The position numbers and the translations under genes are program-made. This document shows positions 16,671 through 25,227 of a DNA stretch of 64,000 nt, piece by piece; the first letter of the stretch is position 1; each line of letters begins with the position of its first letter. The notes under the pieces were generated by a model. That model did not search any database. It was given only the letters and a program-made list of their open reading frames with translations, and was not told the origin of the DNA. Where the stretch lies: the NCBI RefSeq assembly GCF_018457175.1, contig NZ_JAGFNU010000005.1, forward strand, positions 218,512 to 282,511. The letters are read 5' to 3'. The DNA is from Pseudohalocynthiibacter aestuariivivens (lineage in GTDB: Bacteria > Pseudomonadota > Alphaproteobacteria > Rhodobacterales > Rhodobacteraceae).

Positions 16671-18308
16671 TCATTTTGCGCCAATATTTCTTGCCTGATC
16701 GCGCAGGATGAATTTCTGGATCTTCCCTGTCGACGTTCTTGGAAGTTCCTGAAACACCACACGTTTTGGCGCCTTGAACCCGGCCAGATTCTCGCGGCAA
16801 AAACCGATCAGCGATGCCTCGTCGACCATTGCGTTCTTTTTCAGTTCGACAAAGGCACAGGGCACTTCACCCCATTTGTCATGCGGCATGGCAACAACAG
16901 CAGCTACGGCCACTTCGGGATGGCGGTAGAGCGTTTCCTCGACCTCGATGGACGAAATGTTCTCGCCCCCCGAAATGATGACATCCTTGGATCGGTCCTT
17001 GAGCTGAATGTACCCGTCGGGATGCATCACCCCCAGATCACCGGAGTGGAACCAACCGCCCGCAAAAACCTCTTGAGTCGATTTGGGATTACGGAAGTAT
17101 CCTTTCATCACGACATTCCCACGAAACATGACCTCGCCCATGGTCTTGCCGTCACGCGGCACCGGGGCCATGGTTTCGGGATCCAGAACGTCAAGGCCCT
17201 CAAGAGCAAGATAGCGCACGCCCTGGCGGGATTTCAGCGTCACCTGCTCGGCCGGGGGCAGATCGGACCAGCCTTGATGCCAGTCATTGACCACCGCCGG
17301 GCCATAGGTTTCGGTCAGGCCATAAAGATGCGTGACGTCAAAGCCCGCGGTTTTCATATCCGCCAGAAGGGATTCAGGCGGCGGCGCAGCGGCGGTAAAG
17401 AACTGCACGGTGTGATCAAGGTCACGTTTGGCCTCATCGGGTGCCGAGATCATCAGCGACATCACGATAGGCGCGCCACACAGATGGGTGACTCCTTCAT
17501 CGGCCAAGGCATTCCAGATCGGTTCGGCCCGGACCTGACGCAGGCAGACATGGGTGCCGATAATGGCCGAGAGCGTCCAGGGGAAACACCAGCCGTTGCA
17601 GTGAAACATCGGCAGGGTCCAGAGATAAACCGCATGCTTGGCCATCGACGTGGTCAGCGCATTGCCCTGCGCTAGAAGATAGGCACCGCGGTGATGTGAC
17701 ACCACGCCCTTGGGATCTCCGGTCGTGCCGGACGTATAGTTTATCGAGATCGCGTCCCACTCGTCCTCGGGCATCAGCCAGGCGAGATCTGGGTCGCCAG
17801 CGGCGAGGAACTCTTCAAAATTTTGCGCGTCAACAGGCATGTACGGCCCGGCGAATTCCGCATCGTCGTACTGGATCAGAAGCGGCGTCACGGAGGCCAG
17901 AGAAAGCGCCTCCTGCATCAATGGCATGAACTCCCGGTCCACGATCACGATTTTGGACATGGCATGATCAAGCTGAAACGCGATGATCGAGGCATCCAGC
18001 CTTGTGTTGATCGAGTGCAGAACACCCCTACACATCGGTACACCGTAATGACATTCCAACATCGCGGGCGTGTTTGCATGCAGCGCCGAAACCGTATCAC
18101 CGCGCACTATGCCGGCACGCGCCAGGGCCGAGCCCAGTTGCCGCGACCGCGCATAAAATTCGGCGTAACTGCGTCTTAGCGCGCCATGAACAATTGCCGT
18201 GTGGTCGGGAAACACAGTGGCGGCGCGTTCCAGAAAGGTCAGCGGCGTCAGGGGCTGATAGTTTGCCGGGTTACGGTCCAGACCTGTGTTGTAAGGGTTC
18301 GTTTCCAT
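16671..18308 (-). CDS. AMP-forming acyl-CoA ligase (DmdB-like)
   Basis: A 545-residue ANL-superfamily enzyme. The phosphate-binding loop is INYTSGTTGDPKGV, the adenine region is YGLTETYGP, the hinge follows GWFHSGDLG, and the C-terminal catalytic lysine sits in PRTSTGKIQKF. It activates a carboxylic acid as its CoA thioester. Because it lies in a block with a DmdA-like demethylase, methylmercaptopropionate is an attractive substrate, which would make it a DmdB; medium-chain acids are the obvious alternative. I chose the ATG at 18308; upstream ATGs at 18317 and 18338 would overlap the crotonase stop. It begins 4 bases after the crotonase-like gene and is co-transcribed. Confidence 0.85.
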   Translation of the reverse strand: METNPYNTGLDRNPANYQPLTPLTFLERAATVFPDHTAIVHGALRRSYAEFYARSRQLGSALARAGIVRGDTVSALHANTPAMLECHYGVPMCRGVLHSINTRLDASIIAFQLDHAMSKIVIVDREFMPLMQEALSLASVTPLLIQYDDAEFAGPYMPVDAQNFEEFLAAGDPDLAWLMPEDEWDAISINYTSGTTGDPKGVVSHHRGAYLLAQGNALTTSMAKHAVYLWTLPMFHCNGWCFPWTLSAIIGTHVCLRQVRAEPIWNALADEGVTHLCGAPIVMSLMISAPDEAKRDLDHTVQFFTAAAPPPESLLADMKTAGFDVTHLYGLTETYGPAVVNDWHQGWSDLPPAEQVTLKSRQGVRYLALEGLDVLDPETMAPVPRDGKTMGEVMFRGNVVMKGYFRNPKSTQEVFAGGWFHSGDLGVMHPDGYIQLKDRSKDVIISGGENISSIEVEETLYRHPEVAVAAVVAMPHDKWGEVPCAFVELKKNAMVDEASLIGFCRENLAGFKAPKRVVFQELPRTSTGKIQKFILRDQARNIGAK

Positions 18309-18312
18309 GAGG

Positions 18313-19113
18313 TCAGGCATCCTGCCATTGGGGCGCACGTTTTTCTATGAAAGCGCCGATGCCTTCCTCGGCGTCGCGGGCAAGCATGTTCTCGACCATC
18401 ACCTGAGAGGCGTAGTCATAGGCCTCGGCCAGGGGCATCTCGCGCTGCGCATAGAAGGCACGTTTTCCGGTGGCGACGGTCATGCTGGATTTGGCCGCGA
18501 TCTTTTGAGCCATCTCCTTGGTGGCGTCGTGCAACTCTTCCGCCAGAACCGAGCGATTGATCAGCCCGATCTCGGCCGCGCAACTTGCCGATGTCATATC
18601 ACCGGTCAGCAGCATTTCCATTGCATGTTTGTTATTCACATTGCGTGACAGAGCCACCATGGGGGTAGAGCAAAACAGGCCGATATGAACACCTGGCGTG
18701 CTGAACTGCGCGGTGTCCGCCGCAATGGCCAGATCACAACTTGCCACAAGCTGACAGCCCGCCGCGGTCGCAATTCCCGTAACCTCGGCGATGACGGGTT
18801 TGGGGCAGTTCACAATCGCCTGCATCACGCCGCAGCATAGGGTCATGACCTTGGTAAAATAGGCTTTGCCGCCATCAGGACCCGCGCGACCGGCGGTCAT
18901 TTCCTTGAGGTCATGACCGGCACAGAAGGCCGGCCCGTTGGCCGCGAGAATGATAACGCGCACCGACGCATCAGTACCCGCCTCGGCAAAGGCGTCACCC
19001 AGCTCCGCCAGCATCGCCTCAGACAGGGCATTGCGTCGCCCGACATCGTTCAGTGTCAGGCGCAAGATGCCGCTGTCATTCAGATCGCGCAGCAGTATAT
19101 CGCTCTTTTGCAT
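18313..19113 (-). CDS. Enoyl-CoA hydratase/isomerase-fold protein, ECHDC3-like
   Basis: A 266-residue crotonase-fold protein. The oxyanion-hole segments are present (NALSEAMLAEL then FCAGHDLKEM, and GIATAAGCQLVASCD). The two glutamates that catalyse hydration in classical enoyl-CoA hydratase are both missing: the usual GCEL is GCQL and the usual PEI is PGV (FSTPGVHIGLFCS). This pattern matches the eukaryotic and bacterial ECHDC3-like subgroup, whose chemistry is not settled. It is therefore not a straightforward DmdD hydratase. The ATG at 19113 is chosen because the longer frame would run through the gap after the OsmC gene. It lies 4 bases before the ligase gene. Confidence 0.85.
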   Translation of the reverse strand: MQKSDILLRDLNDSGILRLTLNDVGRRNALSEAMLAELGDAFAEAGTDASVRVIILAANGPAFCAGHDLKEMTAGRAGPDGGKAYFTKVMTLCCGVMQAIVNCPKPVIAEVTGIATAAGCQLVASCDLAIAADTAQFSTPGVHIGLFCSTPMVALSRNVNNKHAMEMLLTGDMTSASCAAEIGLINRSVLAEELHDATKEMAQKIAAKSSMTVATGKRAFYAQREMPLAEAYDYASQVMVENMLARDAEEGIGAFIEKRAPQWQDA

Positions 19114-19136
19114 GGGGTGAGTTCCTTCTTTGAGAT

Positions 19137-19586
19137 CTACAGAATGTTGACTTCGACGCTGTCGGCCAACGTGTTTGCGATAAAGCAATAGCGATGGGCA
19201 CGATCCTGCATCTGCGCCATCTCCGCATCGCTGACCTGAAAGCCGGTGTCGAAACGCACCACCGGATGCAGGTCGATCCGCGTCACCGACATCTGTCCCT
19301 TGGGGTTCTTGCCCAGACGAGCGACGGCATAGTCGTGATAGCTGGCCACCGGCCAGCTGGCTTTTGCCGCCAAAGCGAGGAACGTCAGCATGTGACAACT
19401 CGACAGCGCCGACACAAGTGCCTGCTCGGGGTTGGTGCAGGCAGGATCACCGCCGTAATCCGGGGCGGCGTCCACCTGAACTTCATTGCCGTGATTAAAC
19501 TGCACAACATGTTCACCCGAATATTTGCCTGTCTGTAAAGCAGGCACTGTGCGGTGCCAGTGCAGGTCAACAGAAATTTCTGACAT
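19137..19586 (-). CDS. OsmC-family peroxiredoxin-like protein
   Basis: A 149-residue OsmC/Ohr-type protein. The two redox cysteines expected of the family are at PACTNPEQALVSALSSCHML (the second in SSCHM); members reduce organic hydroperoxides or handle thiol-linked stress. An alternative ATG at 19619 overlaps the stop of the DmdA-like gene as ATGA. I prefer 19586, which has AAAGGCG upstream, though coupling from the earlier codon is possible. In this block it could protect against hydrogen peroxide formed by the methanethiol oxidase, which is inference from context. Confidence 0.82.
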   Translation of the reverse strand: MSEISVDLHWHRTVPALQTGKYSGEHVVQFNHGNEVQVDAAPDYGGDPACTNPEQALVSALSSCHMLTFLALAAKASWPVASYHDYAVARLGKNPKGQMSVTRIDLHPVVRFDTGFQVSDAEMAQMQDRAHRYCFIANTLADSVEVNIL

Positions 19587-19615
19587 TTTCAGCGCCTTTG
19601 GTCTGATTGTGGCGT

Positions 19616-20806
19616 TCATGATGCAGCAATCGATTTCTTTGGATCATAGAACGGACGTTCCACGATAACGGCATTTTCCGTTCCGGCCTCGTTCACAACG
19701 CCGGATCTGTTCACGACTTTCACCCGTGTGCCCAGATTGGCATGCTCTGTCGCAACCATTGCCAGCGCGATGTTCTGCTTAAGACGCGGCGAATAAACGG
19801 CAGAGGTGACTTTGCCGATGACCACACCCTCTTTTTCAATGCGCCAAAAAGAGGTGTTCGGGCCGTTCAGCGGGTCGCCTTCGATAACCAGACCGACCTG
19901 TTTGCGGTCGACACCTTGCTCCTTGATGCGGCGCAACGCCGCCTTGCCGATGAAATCGGCCTCTATGTCGAGATTCACCAGCCGGCCGAACCCAAGCTCG
20001 TAAGGGTTGGTGCTGCTGTCCGCGTCCGCATGGTAGGACAGCATTCCCCCTTCGATACGGCGAATGGTCGAGGTGTGGCCCGGTTGCAGGTCAAATGGTT
20101 TGCCCGCGGCCATGATCTTTTCCCACAGTTCATCGCCGCGTGACCCGTCGCGGAGGTACAGCTCATATCCCAGTTCGCTCGACCATCCGGTGCGCGATAC
20201 GATCAGCGGAATACCGTCGAGATCGAGTTCACGCAACCAGTAGTATTTGAGATCCATGATACTGTCGCCGAAAAGCGCCTTCATCACCTCGCCCGATTTC
20301 GGACCCTGCAATTGCAGCGGCGACACGTCGGGCTCACAGATCGTGACATCAAGGCCGGAATGCACCGCCAGACCCTGCGCCCACAGGAGGATGTCGCTGT
20401 CGGCCAGTGAAATCCAGAAGTGGTTTTCCGCCAGACGCAGCAGGATCGGGTCATTCAAAAGGCCACCCTCGGCATTTGTGATCAGAATGTATTTGCACTG
20501 GCCCACGGCCATGTTCGACAGGTCGCGCGGGGTCAGCATCTGGGTGAACTTTGCGGCGTCCGGTCCGGTGATTTCGACCTGACGCTCAACCCCCACATCG
20601 CACAGGATCGCGTCGTTCACCAGGTTCCAGAAATTCTGCTCCGGATCGCCGAAGTCGCGCGGAATATACATGTGGTTGTACACCGAAAAACCCTGCGCGC
20701 CCCAACGGACGGTTGCGTCGAAATAGGGAGATTTACGGATCTGCGTACCAAAGCCGAAATCTTCCTGTTGCAGGTCGTCTGTATTCAGGTCATCAGTTTG
20801 TGTCAT
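19616..20806 (-). CDS. DmdA-like aminomethyltransferase-family demethylase
   Basis: A 396-residue GcvT-fold protein that resembles DMSP demethylase DmdA along most of its length, for example in the segments YNHMYIPRDF, CDVGVERQVEI, GPDA, LTPRDL, GGLLNDPI, WISLADSDILLWAQG and CEPDVSPLQLQGP. DmdA transfers a methyl group from DMSP to tetrahydrofolate, giving methylmercaptopropionate and 5-methyl-THF. It is about 25 residues longer than typical DmdA, with an N-terminal extension and divergent sequence, so it could be a paralogue with another methylated substrate. The ATG at 20806 has AAGGGCG before it. A metF pair, acyl-CoA ligase and methanethiol oxidase in the same block support a methylated sulfur substrate. 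Confidence 0.75.
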   Translation of the reverse strand: MTQTDDLNTDDLQQEDFGFGTQIRKSPYFDATVRWGAQGFSVYNHMYIPRDFGDPEQNFWNLVNDAILCDVGVERQVEITGPDAAKFTQMLTPRDLSNMAVGQCKYILITNAEGGLLNDPILLRLAENHFWISLADSDILLWAQGLAVHSGLDVTICEPDVSPLQLQGPKSGEVMKALFGDSIMDLKYYWLRELDLDGIPLIVSRTGWSSELGYELYLRDGSRGDELWEKIMAAGKPFDLQPGHTSTIRRIEGGMLSYHADADSSTNPYELGFGRLVNLDIEADFIGKAALRRIKEQGVDRKQVGLVIEGDPLNGPNTSFWRIEKEGVVIGKVTSAVYSPRLKQNIALAMVATEHANLGTRVKVVNRSGVVNEAGTENAVIVERPFYDPKKSIAAS

Positions 20807-20967
20807 GTTTTTCGCCCTTGCTAGCACGTGGCCTGACTGGCCATGGAGTGTTTGAACCTGGCGAATGTTTAGTCTTGAATGGCTATTGAAAGCGGGCTGA
20901 AAAACTGCACGTTACAAACCAATCAGACCAATTTTTGAACTTCAACAGACTGTTTGGGCGTGCGGGG

Positions 20968-21504
20968 TTAATTACTGGCCCTGACCACCAGTTTTGCAAG
21001 ATTGGGCTGGCTTGATTTGACGCGCCGAGTCGCGATGTAAGTCATGTAGCGGTCAATCTCGATGTCCAGCGATAGCAGTTCGTCCATTAAGGACTGAAAC
21101 GCCGCAAGGCTGGGGGTCGTCGTCTTCATCACATAGTCCATCCCGCCTCCCGTGGCGATACACTCGGTGACCTCGTCCAAGCTCATTATATGAGCCTCAA
21201 ACCGTTCGAAATCCACCTTTCGGTGATGGGTCAGAGAGACAGTTACAATGACCTGGGTAAAGTCAACGATGCGGTCCAGCGCGAGTTCTGCGTGATATCC
21301 TCGTATGAAACCCGCAGCCTTCAACCTGTCCAGGCGGGCCCAGCACGGGGTGGCAGAAATATTGACGATCTCTGCCAACTTAATCTTGCTCAGTTGCCCG
21401 TGCTTCTGAACCGCGCTGAGAATACGAATATCCGTTGCATCAAGAGCATTCTTTTTCATCCAATCGAAACTTTCTTTGAGCCCTGTCACAACATTGAGCA
21501 ACAT
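20968..21504 (-). CDS. Lrp/AsnC-family transcriptional regulator
   Basis: A regulator with an N-terminal winged helix (DATDIRILSAVQKHGQLSKIKLAEI, shown by its ends DATDIRIL and KLAEI) and a C-terminal RAM ligand-binding domain (VDFTQVIVTVSL, ATGGGMDYVMK). The full frame gives 178 residues; an ATG at 21459 would give a more typical 163-residue protein starting MKKNALDATD. Lrp-type proteins form octamers and respond to amino acids or related small molecules. It sits inside the minus-strand organosulfur block, 161 bases before the demethylase gene and between it and the persulfide dioxygenase, and probably regulates one of these. The ligand is unknown. Confidence 0.85.
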   Translation of the reverse strand: MLLNVVTGLKESFDWMKKNALDATDIRILSAVQKHGQLSKIKLAEIVNISATPCWARLDRLKAAGFIRGYHAELALDRIVDFTQVIVTVSLTHHRKVDFERFEAHIMSLDEVTECIATGGGMDYVMKTTTPSLAAFQSLMDELLSLDIEIDRYMTYIATRRVKSSQPNLAKLVVRASN

Positions 21505-21598
21505 CGCCTATGTAGCAACTTATTTAACTCCCCGGTGTACTATGGCCAACCTGATCGCAATGCGTCAGTAGTCAAGCGGCGATCAGAATCCAGATCTG

Positions 21599-22488
21599 CT
21601 AGTTCTTTAGTGCATTCAGGGGCACCTTGAGAACCGGGTTGCCCTGTTCGTCGCGGGGGATTTCGCCGGCGCGCATGTTCACCTGAAGCGAGGGGATGAT
21701 CAGCCTGGGCATGGCCAGCTGCGCATCGCGTTCGGTGCGAAAGCGGATGAATTCCTCGCGGGTTTTGCCGCTGCCCACGTGGATGTTGTTTTCCCGCTGC
21801 TCGCCAATCGTGGTTTCCCACGCGATAGCCCGCCCGCCGGGGCCGTAATCGTGACAGATGAAGAGGCGCATATCGTCCGGCAGGGCCAGCACCTTCTGGA
21901 TGCTGTCATAGAGCTCGCCCGCGTCGCCTCCCGGGAAATCAGCGCGGGCCGAGCCGCCATCCGGCATGAAGAGCGTATCGCCGACAAAGGCCGCATCCCC
22001 ACCACATGCACCATGCAGGCGGGCGTATGCCCGGGCGTGGCGATGGCGAAGGCCTGCATCATGCCAATTGCATAGGTCTGGCCATCCTCGAACAGCGCAT
22101 CGAATTGCGAGCCGTCGCGCTGAAATTCCGTCCCTTCGTTGAAGACCTTGCCGAACACCTCCTGTACTTCCATGATCCGGGCGCCGACGCCTATCCTGCC
22201 GCCCAGCCTGCCCTGGATATGGGGCGCGGCTGACAGGTGATCGGCATGGACATGGGATTCGATGATCCACTCAAGTGACAGTCCTTGAGTGGTAACGGTT
22301 TCTATCATCCGGTCCGCACTTTGCGTAACGATTTGGCCCGCGGCGTAATCAAGATCCAGCACGCTGTCGATGATCGCGCAGGCGTCGCTTTGCGGGTCCT
22401 TCACAATATAGGAAATCGTGTTGCTATCGGGGTCGAAAAACCCTTCGACCTCGGGTTTGACATCCATGTTCAAAAGGTAATCGGTCAT
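21599..22488 (-). pseudogene. Persulfide dioxygenase-like MBL-fold hydrolase, single frameshift
   Basis: Read as one gene with one base restored, this encodes about 296 residues of the ETHE1/Blh branch of the metallo-beta-lactamase fold. The metal motif is SHVHADHLSAAP, further ligands lie in ATPGHTPACM and GDTLFMPDGG, and a C-terminal helical extension follows. Persulfide dioxygenases oxidise glutathione persulfide to sulfite. The frame breaks at a run of four C's (plus strand 21997-22000): the first 170 codons are in one frame and the rest (from VGDTLFMPDGG on) in the next. Adding one G on the coding strand joins them perfectly. This could be a recent mutation or a homopolymer read error. 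AAGGAG precedes the ATG at 22488. It lies beside a rhodanese gene, a frequent functional partner. Confidence 0.75.
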
Positions 22489-22542
22489 GATGTTTCTCCT
22501 TGGCTGCGCCGGTGCGGGTGCCTGTAGGCGGACGGTTTAGTC

Positions 22543-22932
22543 CTATTCCAGCGGCCCCGCCGCTTTTTTCCAGGCCGTGATGCCGCCCGAGAGGTTCACG
22601 ACCGGTGAAAGGCCCATGTCCATCGCCACCTTTGCGGCCAGCGCCGATCGTCCACCCGAGGCGCAGTAGAAGATATAGGTTTTTGCCTGGTTGAACTCGG
22701 GTTTGTGGACCGGGCTTTCGGGGTCGATGTGGAATTCCATCATCCCGCGGGATGAGGCCACGGCCCCGGGGATCAGCCCGGTTCTGGCCTGCTCAGAGCC
22801 GTCGCGCAGGTCGACAAAGACATGAGCGTCGCTGCCCACCAGCGGCAGCGCGTCGTCGACGCTGATCGCGGGTACCGTGTCCAGTGTCTCTTTCACAATG
22901 TCTTTGGCGCTTTTGGTGATGTTCTGTGCCAT
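22543..22932 (-). CDS. Single-domain rhodanese (sulfurtransferase)
   Basis: A 129-residue protein with one rhodanese domain. The active-site loop CASGGRS places the nucleophilic cysteine at residue 90, and VFVDLRDGSEQARTGLIPGAV is the typical N-terminal motif of the domain (VDLRD then GxIPGA). Rhodaneses carry a persulfide on the cysteine and pass sulfur between sulfane donors, glutathione, sulfite or cyanide. Next to a persulfide dioxygenase gene, the natural reading is combining persulfide with sulfite to make thiosulfate, or feeding sulfane sulfur to the dioxygenase. It lies 54 bases before the dioxygenase gene and 24 bases after the CoA-binding protein gene. Confidence 0.9.
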   Translation of the reverse strand: MAQNITKSAKDIVKETLDTVPAISVDDALPLVGSDAHVFVDLRDGSEQARTGLIPGAVASSRGMMEFHIDPESPVHKPEFNQAKTYIFYCASGGRSALAAKVAMDMGLSPVVNLSGGITAWKKAAGPLE

Positions 22933-22956
22933 GGAATGTCCTGTTTGATGCGGCGC

Positions 22957-23421
22957 TCAGATCTTGAGATCAAGCCGTGGTTTCCAGAAGGGTCTGAAGA
23001 GTTCGATTTTGGGGCAGCGGTTCATGACAACCTTCAGGCCCGCGTCTTCGGCAAGGCGGGCGGCCTTGTCGTCGTATACGCCGATTTGGCCCCAAAGCAC
23101 CTTTGCACCGATGGCAATGGCCTGTTCAGCAAAGCCGTAAAGTTCCTCCTTGGGGCGGAACACCTCCACCATATCAACGGGACGGTCAATTTCCTGAAGC
23201 GAGTGATAGACCTTGATGCCGCGGATTTCGGTGACATTCGGGTTGGGATTGACCGGGATCATGTCATAGCCGGTTTCGTGCAGCACACGCAGCACGCCGT
23301 AGCTGAACTTGGTCTTGTCGGCACTGGCCCCCACCATGGCGATGGATTTGACCGATTTCAGGATGTCCGCCAGATAGGACGGGTCATAATCGTAGAGGTC
23401 ATCGAGTGCGGTGGCAGGCAT
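22957..23421 (-). CDS. CoA-binding domain protein (YccU-like)
   Basis: A 154-residue Rossmann-fold protein of the CoA_binding_2 family. The nucleotide-binding motif is IAMVGASADKTKFSYGV, and the family's PVNPN and VVMNRCPKIE segments are present. Bacterial members bind CoA, but no enzyme activity has been firmly assigned. It sits between the ferredoxin and rhodanese genes with a 2-base gap to ferredoxin, so it belongs to the methanethiol/sulfide-oxidation block. The conserved cysteine in NRCPKIE might bind a thiol or persulfide, which is speculation. Confidence 0.8.
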   Translation of the reverse strand: MPATALDDLYDYDPSYLADILKSVKSIAMVGASADKTKFSYGVLRVLHETGYDMIPVNPNPNVTEIRGIKVYHSLQEIDRPVDMVEVFRPKEELYGFAEQAIAIGAKVLWGQIGVYDDKAARLAEDAGLKVVMNRCPKIELFRPFWKPRLDLKI

Positions 23422-23423
23422 GA

Positions 23424-23789
23424 TCAGTGATCCTTAGGTGTGGCGAGATCCGCCTTGAGTTCATGAGGCTTAAGCGGATCAAGGAACGGATTGCGGTAGA
23501 GTTGCCCGTGGCTTTCGACGCCAATCTCGAGCGTGATGTCAGAGGTGGCACGCGCGACACAGAGAATGACATATCCGTTCGCGATCTGCCGGTTGTTCAG
23601 GGCAACCTGCCGGCGTTGATCGACTTGGCCGTCGGTCAGTTTGGCCGCACAGGTGATGCAGCCACCGTATTTGCAGCCATAGGGCAGGTCGACCCCCTGA
23701 TCACGCAGGCTGTCCAGCAGCGGACGGCGGGCGTCGACCTCATAGACCGCGTTGTCGCGATTGGCGATGGTGACGTTATAGATAGTCAT
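23424..23789 (-). CDS. Plant-type 2Fe-2S ferredoxin
   Basis: A 121-residue ferredoxin of the 2Fe-2S plant/adrenodoxin fold. The cluster ligands appear as Cys39, Cys44 and Cys47 (GCKYGGCITC) and Cys77 (VILCVAR). It would carry electrons for an oxidase or reductase in the block, most simply the methanethiol oxidase or the MetF/MetV pair, but the partner is not shown by sequence. It overlaps the mtoX stop by 4 bases (ATGA), so translation is coupled. The C-terminal 35 residues extend beyond the usual fold. Confidence 0.9.
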   Translation of the reverse strand: MTIYNVTIANRDNAVYEVDARRPLLDSLRDQGVDLPYGCKYGGCITCAAKLTDGQVDQRRQVALNNRQIANGYVILCVARATSDITLEIGVESHGQLYRNPFLDPLKPHELKADLATPKDH

Positions 23790-25135
23790 AGCCAGATATC
23801 ACTTGTGCAATCGCCACCCGGATAGCGCATTTCGTGGCACCGCGCAGGGCCACCCGGTTCGTTGCCAAAATTCACGATGAAATCGGGGTTGAGGGTCATG
23901 CCACCGTTTTCGGGATCACAATCGATCATCACCATGACGCCGCCCTGTTCACGGATTTCGGGGTAGAACTGGTTATCCCAGGTGGAAAACAGGCTGGTTG
24001 TCACATAAAGCCGCCGACCGTCGAGCGAGAGCTGGAACATCTGCGGCCCCCCGGCCATTTTTACCCCATTCACTTCCGGCGCTTTGCCCAGCAAGCCACC
24101 CATCCAGACCTGCCCTGTCAGCTTGGGGTTATGCGGGTCGGAAATGTCATACTGGCGCATGTCGCCGTGAAGCCAGTTGTTGAGGTAGAGATATTTGTCA
24201 TCCATCGACACAAGGATTGCGGACATCACGCCCGGCACCGGAATCGGCCACTCGGGGTGCGGCTCGTTTTCCACGTCGATGATCTTTTCCCATTGCCATT
24301 TTCCGGCGTCGTCTTTCCACCAGTGAATGACGTTGGAGCTGAGCGCCGCCCCGCAAAACCCGTGGGTGCTGTCCGGGTCATGGTGGAACTTCACCTCCAG
24401 CGGGATAAGGCCATCCTCACCCAGATACATGCTCTCAATCGGCTCGCGTTTCTCGAAATCCCAGAAATGCAGCTCGCGACCGTATTTCAGGTGGCCGACC
24501 TCTTCCAAATCAAACCCCGGCATGAAAGTATTCGGCGCGGCCCATTCGGAACTGACCATGACATTGTGGCGCGGCTGGTACCAGAAATCATAGCCGAACT
24601 TGATGTCGCCCATCGAGTTCTCCCAGCGGCCGACAATCTCGAAATCCTTGTTCAGGTGCAGATACCCGCCCGGCGCTTCGCCTTTGGCGTCCCCGAGAAA
24701 GGAAATGATGATCTCGGAGCCCAGGCAATGCACGGTGTGCGGGCCGGAAAGATCGGTCTTCGATTTGATCTCGGCCCCGTCGATCACCTTGTGCAGACGC
24801 GGTGCGCGCGGGTCAGTGGCGGTGTCGACAATGTGCAGGTTGTTCGACCGCACCCCGGGCAGGATCAGATACTTGCGCGACATCGACCCATCGTCGAAAC
24901 ACGACGAGCAGGCATTCCAACCCATATGGTGCAACTCGTCGCCGATGCCGGGCATCTCAAGGCGATGAATGACCTGGCTGTAGGTTGGGCTCTCGGGATC
25001 TACATCAACGGTGGCCAGATAATCGGGCTTCTGAATGCCAGTCCCGGTGTAGATTGCAATCGTGTAAAGCAACTTTTCACGCGGGGCCTTGATCGCCTCG
25101 GCAGGCGATGCATAGCCTGGTCCACAACATTCCAT
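23786..25135 (-). CDS. mtoX: Methanethiol oxidase, SELENBP1/SBP56 type
   Basis: A 449-residue beta-propeller protein very similar to human selenium-binding protein 1 and bacterial MtoX. Matching segments include the N-terminal CGPGYASPAEAIKAPRE, DELHHMGWNACSSCFDD (Cys76 and Cys79, the first at the selenium/thiol-binding position), WYQPRHNVMVSSEWAAPN, YLNNWLHGDMRQYDISDP and the final RYPGGDCTSDIW. MtoX converts methanethiol, oxygen and water into formaldehyde, sulfide and hydrogen peroxide, and uses copper. No signal peptide is seen, unlike periplasmic Hyphomicrobium MtoX, so it is more like the cytosolic animal form. The start at 25135 has AGGGAGAACAAG before it. It is first in the block and divergent from an IclR gene. 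Confidence 0.92.
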   Translation of the reverse strand: MECCGPGYASPAEAIKAPREKLLYTIAIYTGTGIQKPDYLATVDVDPESPTYSQVIHRLEMPGIGDELHHMGWNACSSCFDDGSMSRKYLILPGVRSNNLHIVDTATDPRAPRLHKVIDGAEIKSKTDLSGPHTVHCLGSEIIISFLGDAKGEAPGGYLHLNKDFEIVGRWENSMGDIKFGYDFWYQPRHNVMVSSEWAAPNTFMPGFDLEEVGHLKYGRELHFWDFEKREPIESMYLGEDGLIPLEVKFHHDPDSTHGFCGAALSSNVIHWWKDDAGKWQWEKIIDVENEPHPEWPIPVPGVMSAILVSMDDKYLYLNNWLHGDMRQYDISDPHNPKLTGQVWMGGLLGKAPEVNGVKMAGGPQMFQLSLDGRRLYVTTSLFSTWDNQFYPEIREQGGVMVMIDCDPENGGMTLNPDFIVNFGNEPGGPARCHEMRYPGGDCTSDIWL

Positions 25136-25198
25136 CTTGTTCTCCCTGTCCGCGCGACTCGGTTTCATTGACATTGGCCTGGTAAGTATTATTACATG

Positions 25199-25210
25199 AG
25201 ACAAATGTCT
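25199..25210. promoter_or_regulatory. Inverted repeat between mtoX and iclR genes
   Basis: AGACA and TGTCT flank two bases (AGACA-AA-TGTCT) in the 92-base divergent promoter region, 17 bases before the IclR ATG and 63 before mtoX. IclR-family operators are short palindromes in such places. The assignment to IclR is positional. Confidence 0.45.
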
Positions 25211-25227
25211 GTAAAGTGAGATTTTTT

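Noticed and set aside
16668..17675. A 335-residue frame antisense to the acyl-CoA ligase gene
   Set aside because: The ligase shows all ANL motifs on the other strand; this frame has no recognised domain and no ribosome binding site.
23834..25171. A 445-residue open frame antisense to mtoX
   Set aside because: It is the shadow of a codon-biased gene on the opposite strand; it has no recognisable family, while mtoX matches its family from end to end.
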